Of a DNA stretch of 64,000 bases, positions 1 to 9,959 are shown piece by piece. The DNA is from Methanospirillaceae archaeon (GTDB lineage: Archaea > Halobacteriota > Methanomicrobia > Methanomicrobiales > Methanospirillaceae): contig JAFGOM010000097.1 of the NCBI GenBank assembly GCA_016926505.1, positions 62,001 to 126,000 of the forward strand. The letters are read 5' to 3'. Every line of letters starts with the position of its first letter. Position 1 is the first letter of the stretch. Position numbers and translations under genes: made by a program. The notes under the pieces were generated by a model, which worked only from the letters and a program-made list of their open reading frames with translations, ran no database searches and was not told where the DNA came from.

Positions 1-1
1 C

Positions 2-1594
2 GATCGGATTGAAGAACTGACACAGGCAATCGAAACACTCACGCTCCTGCTCAAACAGGATATCAACCCGGATTACCTTGTATCATCCCGTTTTTCTGAT
101 ATTATTGCAGGAACCATTCAATCAGAAGACCTTTCTTTTTTCCAGGAACTGATTCAATCAAAAATACAATCAGGACTGATTACTGCCACTTCAGAAGAGG
201 GCGAAAAGACCCTCGTGGTGGTTTGTGCTGGTGCCCATGAGCATGAGGCACTACAGGGACTCCTGCGTCCTCCTCTCTTTCAGAGAATTGTTCCCCAAAA
301 AGATTTGTCAGGGAAACCGTCCCGCCTGTTACCTGAGAAGAGAGAAGAATTAGCCCTTACAATCACACGAAAAGAAGAACAATACGAGCATCTCTCTTTC
401 ATGGTGAAAGCAAGGCTGCCGGAAGTCCAGGCTCTTTATGAAGAACTCTCTCTGCAGAGAGCACGCATGGAGATGACACGAAGAAGTGGAATAACCCGGG
501 ACGTCATCTTTATCGAGGGTTTTTTCCCGGAAAAAAACAGGAGATTACTCAATGCCATCCTCCAGAGACATGCAGGTGACCAGTACCTGATACGGATATT
601 AGATCCGGAAAAAACAGATACCATCCCGGTGCAGTATAACAACCCGAAATGGTTAAAGCCCTTTGAATTTTTAACAACCATGTACGCACCGCCCCGCTAC
701 AACGAGATCGATCCCACTCCCTTCATCGCTCCGGTCTTTCTCCTCTTCTTCGGATTGATGCTTGGAGATGCCGGATATGGTCTGGTCCTCCTCGTTATCG
801 GTACTCTTCTCTACCGGGGAATCGGACAGCAGAACCGGTCTGTCGGTGATATGTGTATCGTGCTCATCGGATGTGCCATCGCAAGTATCATCTGCGGCAT
901 AATGGAAGGAGGCTGGTTTGGAGACATTCTTCCCCGTTTTTTCGGGATTACTCCTCCACTTGTCCTTCTTGATCCGATGCGTTCACCAATCCTGTTCTTC
1001 CAGCTGGCACTTATTATCGGCATCATCCATATCAATCTTGGATTAGTCCTCGGATTGTGGCAGAATTACCGGAAAAAGATGGTACGTCTTGCTATCCGGG
1101 ACCAGGGAATATGGTTTATTATCCAGCCTGCTGCTGCAATCCTGCTCATCCAGTTCTTTGGATGGAGAAGCATTCCGTCATGGATGGCGTTTCTTGCAGG
1201 AATAATGCTTCTTTTCTCAATTGGCATACTCCTCCTTGGAAAAGGACCGATGGCTTTCTTTGACCTTACCGGGTTCCTCGGGGACTGGCTTTCATATGTC
1301 CGCATTCTGGCCCTCGCACTAGCTACCGGAGGTATTGCCATGGCTATCAATCTACTTGCAGGGATGATAGCAGCCATTCACCCCTTGCTTTTTATTCCTG
1401 CAATAATCTTCCTTGTTCTTGGTCAGACCTTTAATCTGGTTATTCAGGCATTGGGAGGAGTTATCCATTCGTTACGACTTCATTATATCGAATTTTTTGG
1501 CAAATTTTACAGCGGGGGAGGAAAACTATTTCACCCCTTCAAGGCAGAACGGATATATACGACACTCCCACAGGACGATGAATTATCATGCTAG
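2..1594 (+). CDS. atpI: A-type ATP synthase subunit I (a-subunit), 5' end outside window
   Basis: Membrane stator subunit that forms the ion half-channels against the K ring of the A1Ao ATP synthase. The frame is open from base 2, so the N-terminus lies outside the window. The visible part has the end of the cytoplasmic coiled-coil arm, then a hydrophobic region starting near base 715. The family hallmarks GLMLGDAGYGL (near 757) and SYVRILALALA are present; the essential arginine of the latter is the codon at 1301-1303. The stop overlaps the start of subunit K by 7 bases. Subunit H would be expected just upstream in the usual archaeal order. Identification is secure. Confidence 0.96.
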   Translation, partial: DRIEELTQAIETLTLLLKQDINPDYLVSSRFSDIIAGTIQSEDLSFFQELIQSKIQSGLITATSEEGEKTLVVVCAGAHEHEALQGLLRPPLFQRIVPQKDLSGKPSRLLPEKREELALTITRKEEQYEHLSFMVKARLPEVQALYEELSLQRARMEMTRRSGITRDVIFIEGFFPEKNRRLLNAILQRHAGDQYLIRILDPEKTDTIPVQYNNPKWLKPFEFLTTMYAPPRYNEIDPTPFIAPVFLLFFGLMLGDAGYGLVLLVIGTLLYRGIGQQNRSVGDMCIVLIGCAIASIICGIMEGGWFGDILPRFFGITPPLVLLDPMRSPILFFQLALIIGIIHINLGLVLGLWQNYRKKMVRLAIRDQGIWFIIQPAAAILLIQFFGWRSIPSWMAFLAGIMLLFSIGILLLGKGPMAFFDLTGFLGDWLSYVRILALALATGGIAMAINLLAGMIAAIHPLLFIPAIIFLVLGQTFNLVIQALGGVIHSLRLHYIEFFGKFYSGGGKLFHPFKAERIYTTLPQDDELSC

Positions 1595-2313
1595 GAACAG
1601 GTGCTGCACTCATGGCTCTTGGAGCCGGAATATCGGTTGGATGTTGCGCAGTTGGCGCAGGAATTGGTGTTGGAATGACCGGTTCAGCTGCATCAGGAGT
1701 TATTGCAGAACGTCCTGATAAATTCGGGATGGCTATCGTATTTACCGCCGTCCCTCAGACCCAGGGAATATACGGTCTTTTGATCGCCATACTCATCCTT
1801 CAGGCAGGAGGATTTTTTAGTGGAAGTGCGTCAGAGATCCCGATTCCGGTTGGTCTCGTTGCTATCGGTGCAGGGATTGCTACAGGACTTGCAGGTTTTT
1901 CTGCTATCGGTCAGGGAATCGCTGCTGCATCAGGAATTGCAAACGCATCAGAAAAACCTGAGATATTTGGCAAGGGAATCGTCTTCTCATCCATCTGTGA
2001 GACACAGGCGATATATGGTCTGCTCATATCTGTCCTCATCCTCTCACTCACCGGGGTATTATCAGGAGATTATTCGGTAGAGATGCCCGTTGCAATCGGT
2101 GTTGTCGGTGCAGGATTTGCTGTAGGTCTTGCAGGTTTCTCAGGAATCGGTCAGGGTATTACCAGTGCAGGTGCCATATCTGCCGTTGCACACGATCCCA
2201 ATTCCCTTGGCAGAAGTCTTGTTTTTGCTGCCATGTCTGAGACATTTGCCATCTTTGGACTATTAATTGCCATACTTATCCTCTTCGGACTCGGGTTGTT
2301 CCAGGTCAGCTGA
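1588..2313 (+). CDS. atpK: A-type ATP synthase proteolipid subunit K (c), three fused hairpins
   Basis: Rotor ring subunit that binds and carries the coupling ion. At 241 residues it is a tandem of three helical hairpins (about 1-75, 85-155 and 165-241), against about 80 residues for a single-hairpin c subunit. Hairpins 2 and 3 keep the ion-binding carboxylate in the pattern ET (E138, E218), with a glutamine in the preceding helix (Q109, Q189). Hairpin 1 has Q57 where the glutamate should be (PQTQGIYGLL against CETQAIYGLL) and lacks the helix-1 glutamine. So each polypeptide offers two ion sites for six helices. Triplicated c subunits with a dead hairpin are known from some methanogens. The glutamines are compatible with sodium coupling but do not prove it. 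Confidence 0.96.
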   Translation: MLGTGAALMALGAGISVGCCAVGAGIGVGMTGSAASGVIAERPDKFGMAIVFTAVPQTQGIYGLLIAILILQAGGFFSGSASEIPIPVGLVAIGAGIATGLAGFSAIGQGIAAASGIANASEKPEIFGKGIVFSSICETQAIYGLLISVLILSLTGVLSGDYSVEMPVAIGVVGAGFAVGLAGFSGIGQGITSAGAISAVAHDPNSLGRSLVFAAMSETFAIFGLLIAILILFGLGLFQVS

Positions 2314-2329
2314 TATCAAAGGAAAGATT

Positions 2330-2938
2330 ATGGGATTAGATACCATTATTGCCAGGATTCATGACGATGCACAAAAAGAAGCATCCCGGATAAGGGCGGA
2401 TGCACAAGCGGAAGCGAAACAGATTGAGGCAACGGGAGCTCTTGAGGCAGAAAAGGCGTACCAGACAATAATTCTACTCGCATCGCGTGATATCAGGCAG
2501 AAGAGGGCCCAACTCAGATCACGGGCACTCATCGAGGCACGAACAATTATCAGGCAGGAGAAGGAAGACCAGATAAACAGATGTTTCGAAAACGCACTTT
2601 TGGAACTGGAAACCATCCGTGAAAAAGAGAAATACCGGGCAGTATTATTACGATTAATTAACGATGGGATCTCTTCGGTTCACTCTGATTCGTATACTAT
2701 CACCGTAGATGATCGCGATCGCGAGATAACAGGGGAGATTATCAGCGTATTAAAGGAAGATACGGACGAGATATCTATTCGTACCGGTTCCATCAGGACG
2801 GCAGGTGGTGCCCTTATTGCAGGATCGCATGGCGTTATGGTTGATAACACGTTTGAAGCACGCCTTGCCCGATATAAGAAGGAACTCCTGTACCGGGTTG
2901 CCCGTATCCTTCTGGAGAAGGAGCCTGGCATCGCATGA
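2330..2938 (+). CDS. atpE: A-type ATP synthase subunit E (peripheral stalk)
   Basis: Peripheral-stalk subunit that joins subunit I to the A1 head. The 202-residue protein starts with a long alanine-, glutamate- and lysine-rich amphipathic helix (residues about 5-100) and ends in a compact C-terminal domain, as usual for the family. The ATG at 2330 was chosen over an in-frame start further upstream that would overlap subunit K: it follows AAAGGAAAG, a purine-rich ribosome site, and gives the normal N-terminus. The stop overlaps the next start (ATGA at 2935). Confidence 0.93.
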   Translation: MGLDTIIARIHDDAQKEASRIRADAQAEAKQIEATGALEAEKAYQTIILLASRDIRQKRAQLRSRALIEARTIIRQEKEDQINRCFENALLELETIREKEKYRAVLLRLINDGISSVHSDSYTITVDDRDREITGEIISVLKEDTDEISIRTGSIRTAGGALIAGSHGVMVDNTFEARLARYKKELLYRVARILLEKEPGIA

Positions 2939-4128
2939 ATGATCTCCTCTTTCTTTTCGGGCAGGTTCAGGAAGGGATTTTCCTTCTTTCGGCTTTTCCC
3001 CTCATTATACTGCTTGTTATCGGAACATGTTTCTTTGTTTTTGCAGGGCTTTGTGGGTTTCTTCCGACCATCCTTACCATTGCAGGTTCCACCTATCCGG
3101 TTGCACGGGCGAAAACACTCGGCACCCCGTATATTCAGGAAGGGATTCTCGACAACCTTCTTGATTCAGGAGCAATCGAGGAGATTCTCGCAAAGATAGA
3201 GGCATCCGGTTTTTTAACCCGAAAATCTCCTGAAGAGATGAGACACAGCCCTGAGATCGTTCTTGAACGAAATGAGATAGAACAGTTTCAGACATTTATT
3301 TCCTCAGTACCATCAGATTTTAATCCATTCTTTACCAGTTACCAGCAGTTGTATGAAATCCGGATGATAAAGAGAATTCTAAGAATGCTGTATCATTGCA
3401 GTGATTGTGATGCAACAAAAGAGAAGCTATTCCCGGTAGGTATACTCAAGCCCGATATCATCGATGGAATGAGAGAGAGCCCGGGTCTGGAGGACAGCCT
3501 GCACCTCCTGTCACAGACACCGTACCAGTTTCTTTTATCCCTTCCCCTTCTTGCCTATCATGAACAGAAATCCCTTATTGCTTTTGATATTGCCCTGGAT
3601 CAGTTCTGGGCCGATGATCTGTATGCATCCTGTACCCGGATACAATCCACACTGGTAACCCCTTTTCTTGAATTCACACGGATATTTGCAGATCTAACCA
3701 ATATCAGGACATTAATCCGGGGAAAACACGCAGGTCTCTCCACCCCCTTCATCTCGTCCTGTACCCTCTCTATGGGAAAAAGTATTCCACAATGGAGAGT
3801 TACCCAACTCAATGAACTGATGAGTGTACCGGATCTCGTGCGGGAACTTGGCAGTACCGAGTACGGACCATATCTCGAGCCTGTCCTTACCCGATATCCT
3901 GATCCGGGCAGCCTGACAGAGTTTGATCTGGCTCTGGATCAGATCCTTTTAATGACACTCGGGCGAATATCCCGGGTATATTACTTTACCGGCGGGCCAC
4001 TGATCCGATTCATGCTCGCAAAAGAGTATGAATATCGGAATTTGAGAATAATCATCAATGGCATCATGGAAAAAGGAGACAGGGATACCATAAAAAATCT
4101 CCTCGTTCATGATATCATGGCAGGATAA
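2935..4128 (+). CDS. atpC: A-type ATP synthase subunit C with hydrophobic N-terminal extension
   Basis: Central-axle subunit (V-type d homologue) that couples the rotating stalk to the K ring. The family fold begins near residue 50 (YPVARAK) and continues to the C-terminus. Before it lie about 45 residues with one, possibly two, strongly hydrophobic stretches (about 15-50) that read as a membrane anchor. Most archaeal C subunits start directly at the YxxxRxR motif. The start is fixed by the ATGA overlap with subunit E. Alternative starts inside the extension are possible but have no better ribosome site. Function is assigned from operon position and the conserved part of the fold. Confidence 0.88.
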   Translation: MNDLLFLFGQVQEGIFLLSAFPLIILLVIGTCFFVFAGLCGFLPTILTIAGSTYPVARAKTLGTPYIQEGILDNLLDSGAIEEILAKIEASGFLTRKSPEEMRHSPEIVLERNEIEQFQTFISSVPSDFNPFFTSYQQLYEIRMIKRILRMLYHCSDCDATKEKLFPVGILKPDIIDGMRESPGLEDSLHLLSQTPYQFLLSLPLLAYHEQKSLIAFDIALDQFWADDLYASCTRIQSTLVTPFLEFTRIFADLTNIRTLIRGKHAGLSTPFISSCTLSMGKSIPQWRVTQLNELMSVPDLVRELGSTEYGPYLEPVLTRYPDPGSLTEFDLALDQILLMTLGRISRVYYFTGGPLIRFMLAKEYEYRNLRIIINGIMEKGDRDTIKNLLVHDIMAG

Positions 4129-4138
4129 AGGTGGCACA

Positions 4139-4450
4139 ATGAGAGTAGCAGTAATCGGAAAACGAGATGCAGCACTTGGATTCTCTCTTGCAGGAGTCAG
4201 GGATTCTTTCCGGGTTACAACCCAGAACCAGGCAGAAGCGGCGTTTCTCACCTGTACCGGGGATCCGACGATTGGAATTATCCTTATTGATACCGGGACT
4301 TCTTCCCTTCTCGCAGAACTGATACAAAAAGTTCGCCGGGCACATCGCCTGTTTCCGGTTATCCTCACCATCCCGGGAGGGGAACATGATAACGCAGGCA
4401 TAGTACAGGATACAAAGAGGGGACTGACTGAATGTATGCTCAAGGAATAA
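4139..4450 (+). CDS. atpF: A-type ATP synthase subunit F
   Basis: Small central-stalk subunit that regulates A1 rotation. The 103-residue protein opens with the typical MRVAVIGKRDAALGF and contains the GIILID strand of the CheY-like fold. The ATG at 4139 was chosen because it sits five bases after AAAGGTGG and matches the family N-terminus. The C-terminus overlaps the start of subunit A by 19 bases, implying translational coupling. Confidence 0.93.
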   Translation: MRVAVIGKRDAALGFSLAGVRDSFRVTTQNQAEAAFLTCTGDPTIGIILIDTGTSSLLAELIQKVRRAHRLFPVILTIPGGEHDNAGIVQDTKRGLTECMLKE

Positions 4451-6195
4451 TTACACGGGTAATAGGACCGGTCGTTGAGGCTTCCGGTATGGGCGGGAGT
4501 ACGATGTATGAATCGGTACGGGTCGGGGATGAGGCCCTTATCGGTGAGATAATCATCCTGCAGGGAGATATCGCAACGATCCAGGTCTATGAAGAGACAA
4601 GCGGGATAACACCCGGACAGCCGGTACAGCGGACAGGACAGCAACTCTCAGTAGAACTGGGGCCCGGCCTTCTCGGGACCATATATGACGGCATACAAAG
4701 ACCTCTTACGGTGATACGGGGATTTTCAGGGGACATGATCACGCGGGGATCGACGGCACCCGCTCTTGACCACAACCGCAGATGGGCTTTTACTCCTCTT
4801 GTCAGCCCTGGTGATACCGTAAACCCCGGAGACCGGCTTGGCAGTGTGACAGAGAGTACATCGGTCACTCATTACATTCTCGTACCCCCGGAAGGTGACG
4901 GACGCATCCTTACGATAGCAGACACGAAAGATTATACCATAGAGGAAGTGATTGCCACAATTCAGACAGACCGTGGAATCATAAAGGTATCCATGGTACG
5001 ACGATGGCCGGTCAGGGAACCACGTCCGATACAGAGAAGACGTGACCCGAAAGAACCCTTAATAACAGGACAACGAATCATAGATACCCTTTTCCCGCTG
5101 GTAAAAGGAGGAACTGCGGCTATTCCCGGCCCATTTGGATCCGGCAAGACCGTTGTGCAGCAACAACTTGCAAAATGGGTTAATGCTGATATCATCGTCT
5201 ACATCGGATGTGGAGAGAGAGGAAACGAGATGGCAGATGTCCTTGACGAGTTTCCCCAGCTCCATGACCCAAGGACCGGACAACCCCTGATTAACCGCAT
5301 GGTTCTCATTGCAAATACAAGCAACATGCCGGTAGCAGCACGAGAGGCGTCCATCTATACCGGGATCACGATTGCCGAGTACTATCGGGATATGGGATAT
5401 GATGTTGCGGTCATGGCAGACTCCACATCACGGTGGGCAGAAGCAATGCGTGAAATATCAGGGAGGCTTGAAGAGATGCCGGGAGAAGAGGGGTATCCTG
5501 CCTACCTGAGCTCACGGCTGGCAGAATTTTACGAACGTGCAGGTCTTGCAGAACCACTTGGGAAGCATGAAAAACTCGGATCTGTCTCCATTATCGGAGC
5601 GGTATCTCCGCCAGGGGGAGATTTCTCTGAACCGGTAACACAGAATACCCTTCGGATAGTGAAAGTATTCTGGGCTCTTGACGCGGAACTTGCATACCAG
5701 CGGCATTTTCCTGCGATTGACTGGCTCATGTCATATTCCTTATACTCGCACACGGTCGATTCCTGGTGGGAAGAACAGATAGGAGAGGGATGGTCCCGGA
5801 AAAAACAGGAGATGATGGAGATCCTACAGAAAGAGAATGAGATCCAGGAGATAATACGGCTCGTCGGACCTGAAACCCTTCCCGAAGAGGATAAACTTGC
5901 ATTGATAGAGGCAGAGATAATACGGGAGTCATACCTGATGCAGTTTGCATTTCACCCGGTTGATACCTTCTGCAGTCCTAAAAAACAATCCCTTATGCTC
6001 TCTGCCATCTTTGCGTTCTTTACCTGGGCACGTGAGGCGGTTGCAGCAGGAGTTTCTGCATCTGAGATCCGGTCATCACCAATCTTTCCTCTCCTCTCAC
6101 GGATGGGCCCGGTACCTGCAGAAGAAGAAGAAGATCTCTTTTCTGCACTATTTGCCGCAGTAAAAGAGCCTTGTATACCGGTGAGGGGGAACTGA
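4432..6195 (+). CDS. atpA: A-type ATP synthase catalytic subunit A
   Basis: Catalytic subunit of the A1 head, 587 residues, the usual length. The P-loop GPFGSGKT begins at about residue 233, preceded by the family-specific non-homologous insert (about 115-200). Further down are the GCGERGNE segment and the [10 protein letters not shown] nucleotide-site segment. No intein interrupts the P-loop, the site where some archaea carry one. The stop overlaps the start of subunit B (TGATG). Confidence 0.97.
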   Translation: MYAQGIITRVIGPVVEASGMGGSTMYESVRVGDEALIGEIIILQGDIATIQVYEETSGITPGQPVQRTGQQLSVELGPGLLGTIYDGIQRPLTVIRGFSGDMITRGSTAPALDHNRRWAFTPLVSPGDTVNPGDRLGSVTESTSVTHYILVPPEGDGRILTIADTKDYTIEEVIATIQTDRGIIKVSMVRRWPVREPRPIQRRRDPKEPLITGQRIIDTLFPLVKGGTAAIPGPFGSGKTVVQQQLAKWVNADIIVYIGCGERGNEMADVLDEFPQLHDPRTGQPLINRMVLIANTSNMPVAAREASIYTGITIAEYYRDMGYDVAVMADSTSRWAEAMREISGRLEEMPGEEGYPAYLSSRLAEFYERAGLAEPLGKHEKLGSVSIIGAVSPPGGDFSEPVTQNTLRIVKVFWALDAELAYQRHFPAIDWLMSYSLYSHTVDSWWEEQIGEGWSRKKQEMMEILQKENEIQEIIRLVGPETLPEEDKLALIEAEIIRESYLMQFAFHPVDTFCSPKKQSLMLSAIFAFFTWAREAVAAGVSASEIRSSPIFPLLSRMGPVPAEEEEDLFSALFAAVKEPCIPVRGN

Positions 6196-7595
6196 TGGAT
6201 CCTCACGCACGAACCTATACAACCGTATCAAAGGTTGTCGGACCCATCATCGTGGTAGATGACGTCAGGGGTGTTGCGTACGGAGAGGTCGTCGAGATCA
6301 CGATGCCATCAGGCAGAAAACGCCTTGGTCAGGTACTCGAGACAGAGTCCACGAGAGCAGTGGTACAGGTCTTTGGAGGAACACGGGATCTTGATACCGA
6401 TCGCACATCGGTCAGGTTTACCGGTGAGATCATGACCATCGCCCTTTCGCCTGACATCCTTGGGAGGGTTTTTAACGGTATCGCTGAACCGATTGACGGG
6501 GGAGAGGAGGTCATTCCTGAAGAGATACGTGATATCTATGGATCTCCCATAAACCCGACATCACGTGAACCTCCCCATGATCCCATCCAGACCGGCATCT
6601 CGGTCATTGACGGCTTAAACACCCTCGTGAGAGGTCAGAAATTACCGATATTCAGTGGAGCTGGTCTGCCCCATAACCAGCTCGCTGCACAGATTGCACG
6701 ACAATCAAAAGTTACCGGGCAGGAAGAGTCGTTTGCTGTGATCTTTGCAGCGATGGGAATTACCTATGAGGAATCCTCGTTCTTTATCAGAGACTTTACT
6801 GATACCGGAGCACTGGAACGGGCGGTTCTGTTCCTCAACCTCGCTGATGATCCGGCAATTGAGCGAATCATCACTCCCCGGCTTGCTCTTACTACCGCAG
6901 AGTACCTGGCCTTTGAGAAAGGGATGCATGTCCTTGTTATCATGACCGATATGACCAATTATTGCGAGGCCTTACGAGAGATTGCAGCAGCCCGTGAAGA
7001 GGTTCCGGGACGCCGGGGATACCCCGGATACATGTATACCGATCTTGCCAGCATCTATGAAAGAGCGGGCAGAATCACAGGAAAGCCAGGTTCTATCACC
7101 CAGATCCCGATCTTAAGCATGCCTGATGACGATATCACGCACCCGGTCCCTGACCTGACCGGCTACATTACCGAAGGGCAGATCGTTCTCTCCCGCGACC
7201 TGCACCGGAGGGGAATTTATCCCCCCGTTGATATCCTTCCCTGTCTTTCCCGACTGATGCAGGGAGGGATCGGGGAGGGACTCACCCGGGAGGATCATGC
7301 TGATGTAAAGAACCAGGTCTACTCTGCGTATGCACTGGGTATCAGGCTCCGGGGCCTCGTTGCCGTGATGGGAAATGAGGGGCTCTCATCTCTTGAGAAT
7401 GAATATATCAGGTTCGCTGACCTTTTTGAAGACAGGTTTATCAGGCAGGATCACAATGAGGAGAGAACCATTGCAGAGACACTGGACCGTGCCTGGGAAC
7501 TCCTCGCAGTTCTCCCACAGGAGGAGTTAAAACGGATAGATCCCGCTTTTATCAAAAAATACAGCAGAACGGCAAAGGAGACTCCTGATGCCTGA
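6195..7595 (+). CDS. atpB: A-type ATP synthase subunit B
   Basis: Non-catalytic, regulatory nucleotide-binding subunit of the A1 head (466 residues). It lacks a true P-loop; the equivalent segment reads [15 protein letters not shown], as is normal for B subunits. The ATG at 6195 overlaps the stop of subunit A and follows GAGGGGGA, so it was preferred over an in-frame start eight codons upstream. The stop overlaps the start of subunit D by 8 bases. Confidence 0.97.
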   Translation: MDPHARTYTTVSKVVGPIIVVDDVRGVAYGEVVEITMPSGRKRLGQVLETESTRAVVQVFGGTRDLDTDRTSVRFTGEIMTIALSPDILGRVFNGIAEPIDGGEEVIPEEIRDIYGSPINPTSREPPHDPIQTGISVIDGLNTLVRGQKLPIFSGAGLPHNQLAAQIARQSKVTGQEESFAVIFAAMGITYEESSFFIRDFTDTGALERAVLFLNLADDPAIERIITPRLALTTAEYLAFEKGMHVLVIMTDMTNYCEALREIAAAREEVPGRRGYPGYMYTDLASIYERAGRITGKPGSITQIPILSMPDDDITHPVPDLTGYITEGQIVLSRDLHRRGIYPPVDILPCLSRLMQGGIGEGLTREDHADVKNQVYSAYALGIRLRGLVAVMGNEGLSSLENEYIRFADLFEDRFIRQDHNEERTIAETLDRAWELLAVLPQEELKRIDPAFIKKYSRTAKETPDA

Positions 7596-8250
7596 AGCGA
7601 TATCAACTATCAAACCCACGAGGATCGAACTGCTCAGGCTGCGGCGGCGTGAGATTATCGCGAAAAAAGGGAGGGATATCCTGCAGGAGAAACTCGATGC
7701 CCTGACAATCCTGTATGAAGAGAAGAAAGCAGAACGGATTACATCAGAGAAGGAGATAAAAAGAGTATCTGATCTCGCATATAATGCCCTGAAAAAAGCA
7801 GGGATGATGTGCGGGTTTGAGAACCTCCGGGAGATATCATATGCAGCAGGTTCATTGCCTGACATTACCATGGATACCACCCGGGTTGCCGGGGTAAAGA
7901 TACCGAAAATTCATTATTCCGTACCTTTTCCCGGAGAACGCGACTATAGTTTTATCGGGACATCAGGGGCTGCCGACGAAGCGGTCGAGAAATTTAAAGA
8001 ACTCCTCTCGCTTTGTATCAGGCATGCCGAGATATCAGGTACAGAACAGAGTCTTTTTTTCGAGATATCGAGCTGCCGTCGGAGAGTGAATGCATTAACC
8101 GGGATTGTCATCCCCTCTCTTGCAAAGACCGGCCGGTATATCGAGATGCATCTCGAAGAGAGGGAACGTGAAGATCTCTTCAGAAGAAAGAGAACGAAAC
8201 AACTCATCCTCCACAAAGAACAGGGAAAACAGGATGCAAAAACAATTTAA
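7588..8250 (+). CDS. atpD: A-type ATP synthase subunit D (central shaft)
   Basis: Coiled-coil rotor shaft inside the A/B hexamer. The 220-residue protein starts with the family signature ([13 protein letters not shown]), has a long N-terminal helix, a variable middle and a C-terminal helix with RRVNAL. It is the last gene of the operon in this window. Its stop codon overlaps the stop of the convergent universal-stress gene, so the operon must terminate inside or beyond that gene. Confidence 0.95.
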   Translation: MPEAISTIKPTRIELLRLRRREIIAKKGRDILQEKLDALTILYEEKKAERITSEKEIKRVSDLAYNALKKAGMMCGFENLREISYAAGSLPDITMDTTRVAGVKIPKIHYSVPFPGERDYSFIGTSGAADEAVEKFKELLSLCIRHAEISGTEQSLFFEISSCRRRVNALTGIVIPSLAKTGRYIEMHLEEREREDLFRRKRTKQLILHKEQGKQDAKTI

Positions 8251-9107
8251 CTGATATCTTTCAGGATCAGCACCGGGCGATTCGTCTGTTCAGCAAGGCT
8301 GCAGGTAACACACCCGGTTAATAACTCAGTTATTCTGTTTTTGCCTGACGGTATGGCACACACAAGCGATACATCTTCTGATTCAGCATACTGCAGAAGG
8401 GCAGATACGGGATCTCCTGATATCACCGTACCCCGGGCAGTAATCCCTCTCTTTAAAACTTTTGCACATAACACATCGATCTTCTGTTGAAGAGATGCAC
8501 ATTTTCCCTCATTCTGATGTGAAAACCGGTGCTGTGCCATGACATGGACAAGGATAATCTCTCCTATCCCGGGAATGGATGTAACCTTATCAAGCGCTTT
8601 TTCAGACAGAGATGAGAAGTCTGTCGGGAAGAGGACTTTCGAGAGGAGCATCGGGCAGTATAACTCATACCGTTCATCAACAAGTCCTTCAATCATCCGG
8701 TGATGAAGGATGAGCTGATTCACCGGACAGTGATGGATGACACCGAATGGAATACTTCCTAAATGAACTCCCCTGCCAAATCCGCCTCCCCCTGCGTTCA
8801 TTACAATAAGAGTTACGTTCTCGCGCTGTGCGGTTGCACAGATACACTCAAAGACCGTTCCTGAAGAGAGATACTCAATACACGAAAAAACCCGGGCTCC
8901 GAGTCTTCCAAGTGTCTCTTCTCCTGCTTTCAGGTGCTTCTTCGCGTTCTCTTCCTGAGAGCCTCTCACCGTTGGGGATGATATTTTGGTAAGATCAAGA
9001 ACATGGAGTAAAATGATCTCTTTGATTGCAGGAAATCCACCGATACAGTCCATCGCACGGTGGGTATGGTTGGAAAAATCGGTTGGAAAAAGTATTCTGG
9101 TAAACAT
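8247..9107 (-). CDS. Tandem-domain universal stress protein (UspA-like)
   Basis: Cytoplasmic stress or nucleotide-binding protein made of two UspA domains in one chain (about 1-145 and 146-286). Each begins with the same strand (ILFPTDFS and VLFPTDFS). Domain 1 keeps most of the G-2x-G-9x-G(S/T) ATP-binding motif (NAGGGGFGRGVHLGS). Domain 2 has only a degenerate version, so probably one site binds nucleotide. The ATG at 9107 was chosen because MFTRILFPTDFS is the typical start; the frame stays open further upstream without resembling the family. It is convergent with the ATP synthase operon and overlaps it by 4 bases. Substrate and stress are unknown. Confidence 0.9.
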   Translation of the reverse strand: MFTRILFPTDFSNHTHRAMDCIGGFPAIKEIILLHVLDLTKISSPTVRGSQEENAKKHLKAGEETLGRLGARVFSCIEYLSSGTVFECICATAQRENVTLIVMNAGGGGFGRGVHLGSIPFGVIHHCPVNQLILHHRMIEGLVDERYELYCPMLLSKVLFPTDFSSLSEKALDKVTSIPGIGEIILVHVMAQHRFSHQNEGKCASLQQKIDVLCAKVLKRGITARGTVISGDPVSALLQYAESEDVSLVCAIPSGKNRITELLTGCVTCSLAEQTNRPVLILKDIS

Positions 9108-9503
9108 AGGACAGATCCGTACAGATTGGGTGTTATCTAAGACGCAAAGCCTCACACGGCATTCATTACCGGGATCCGGGAAAGAGGAGCATACCTCTGG
9201 TTTATGATGCTGCCTGATGATATCAGGCCTGATTCCCCCAATGTGAAAGGATCTCACCCGGAGTATTGAATCAACGATGCTGATCTCTTGCGTTTCTTTT
9301 GTATAGACCTTGGAATCCGAACTATAAAAAACACGGTATAACCCAGATGAATGCACAGAAACTCTAAAAAATTTAAGACTCTTCTCATTTTTAGTTTTTT
9401 TAAAACTACACCGATTTTCCCAGTTAATCCTCTGGAAATACCACAGGATTCAAGGAATAGGAAAAATGAGAGATAACCGTTACAAAATGCTATTTTTTGG
9501 GAT

Positions 9504-9768
9504 TTAATGGAGTTTTAACAGTAAAGAGTCCGTTCCATGATGACTGTTGTTACCCGGTTCTGCATCCTCCCTGATGTGGTAAAGGTCCAGTGCTACAGAA
9601 AGGGGATTACTTCCCGGGGATGTTATATCCGGGACGGTGTAGACCAGTTCATGCACCCCTGTTTCTCCCGGACCGGGAGGCTGAAGGTTGCGTGGACCGG
9701 GATTAACACCCGCGACCCGGGCATGACAAGAACCGGTATCGGACTGCCCGAACAGCTGTTTCCATCAT
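9504..9768 (-). pseudogene. Decayed C-terminal remnant of a secreted beta-sandwich protein
   Basis: A minus-strand frame from about 9768 to a TAA at 9504-9506 encodes protein-like sequence, including GETGVHELVYTVPDI and IREDAEPGNN. That is the rhythm of CARDB-like or similar extracellular beta-sandwich domains. A TGA lies at its upstream edge, and a second frame just upstream (SVSNNDGNSCSG) looks like a continuation after a frameshift. No start codon or intact gene can be built. The rest of the roughly 850-base gap from 9108 to 9957 holds the AT-rich promoter region of the universal-stress gene and nothing else recognisable. Confidence 0.35.
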
Positions 9769-9941
9769 TGTTACTGACGCTGTCTGCATGACCGTGTACA
9801 GGAGGTTCTCGGTGAAAAGAAGGGTCATCTCATTGCCTCGATCTATGCAGCAGGATTATCGTGTTAGACCGGTGGCTGGAACACTGATTCGGGGGGTCAC
9901 TTTTATACCAGTTCCATGGGACTATTCAAAAATGAAACAAA

Positions 9942-9959
9942 AAGCCCGGATTCGGGCTT
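9942..9959 (-). terminator. Hairpin terminator of the symporter gene
   Basis: A perfect 7-bp stem (AAGCCCG / CGGGCTT) with a 4-base loop overlaps the symporter stop codon. On the minus strand it is followed by TTTTTG and further T-rich sequence, which fits both a stem-loop and a U-tract archaeal terminator. Confidence 0.7.

Noticed and set aside
3949-4644. Minus-strand frame of 231 codons inside the ATP synthase operon
   Set aside because: It crosses three overlapping, well-identified subunit genes and has no family features.
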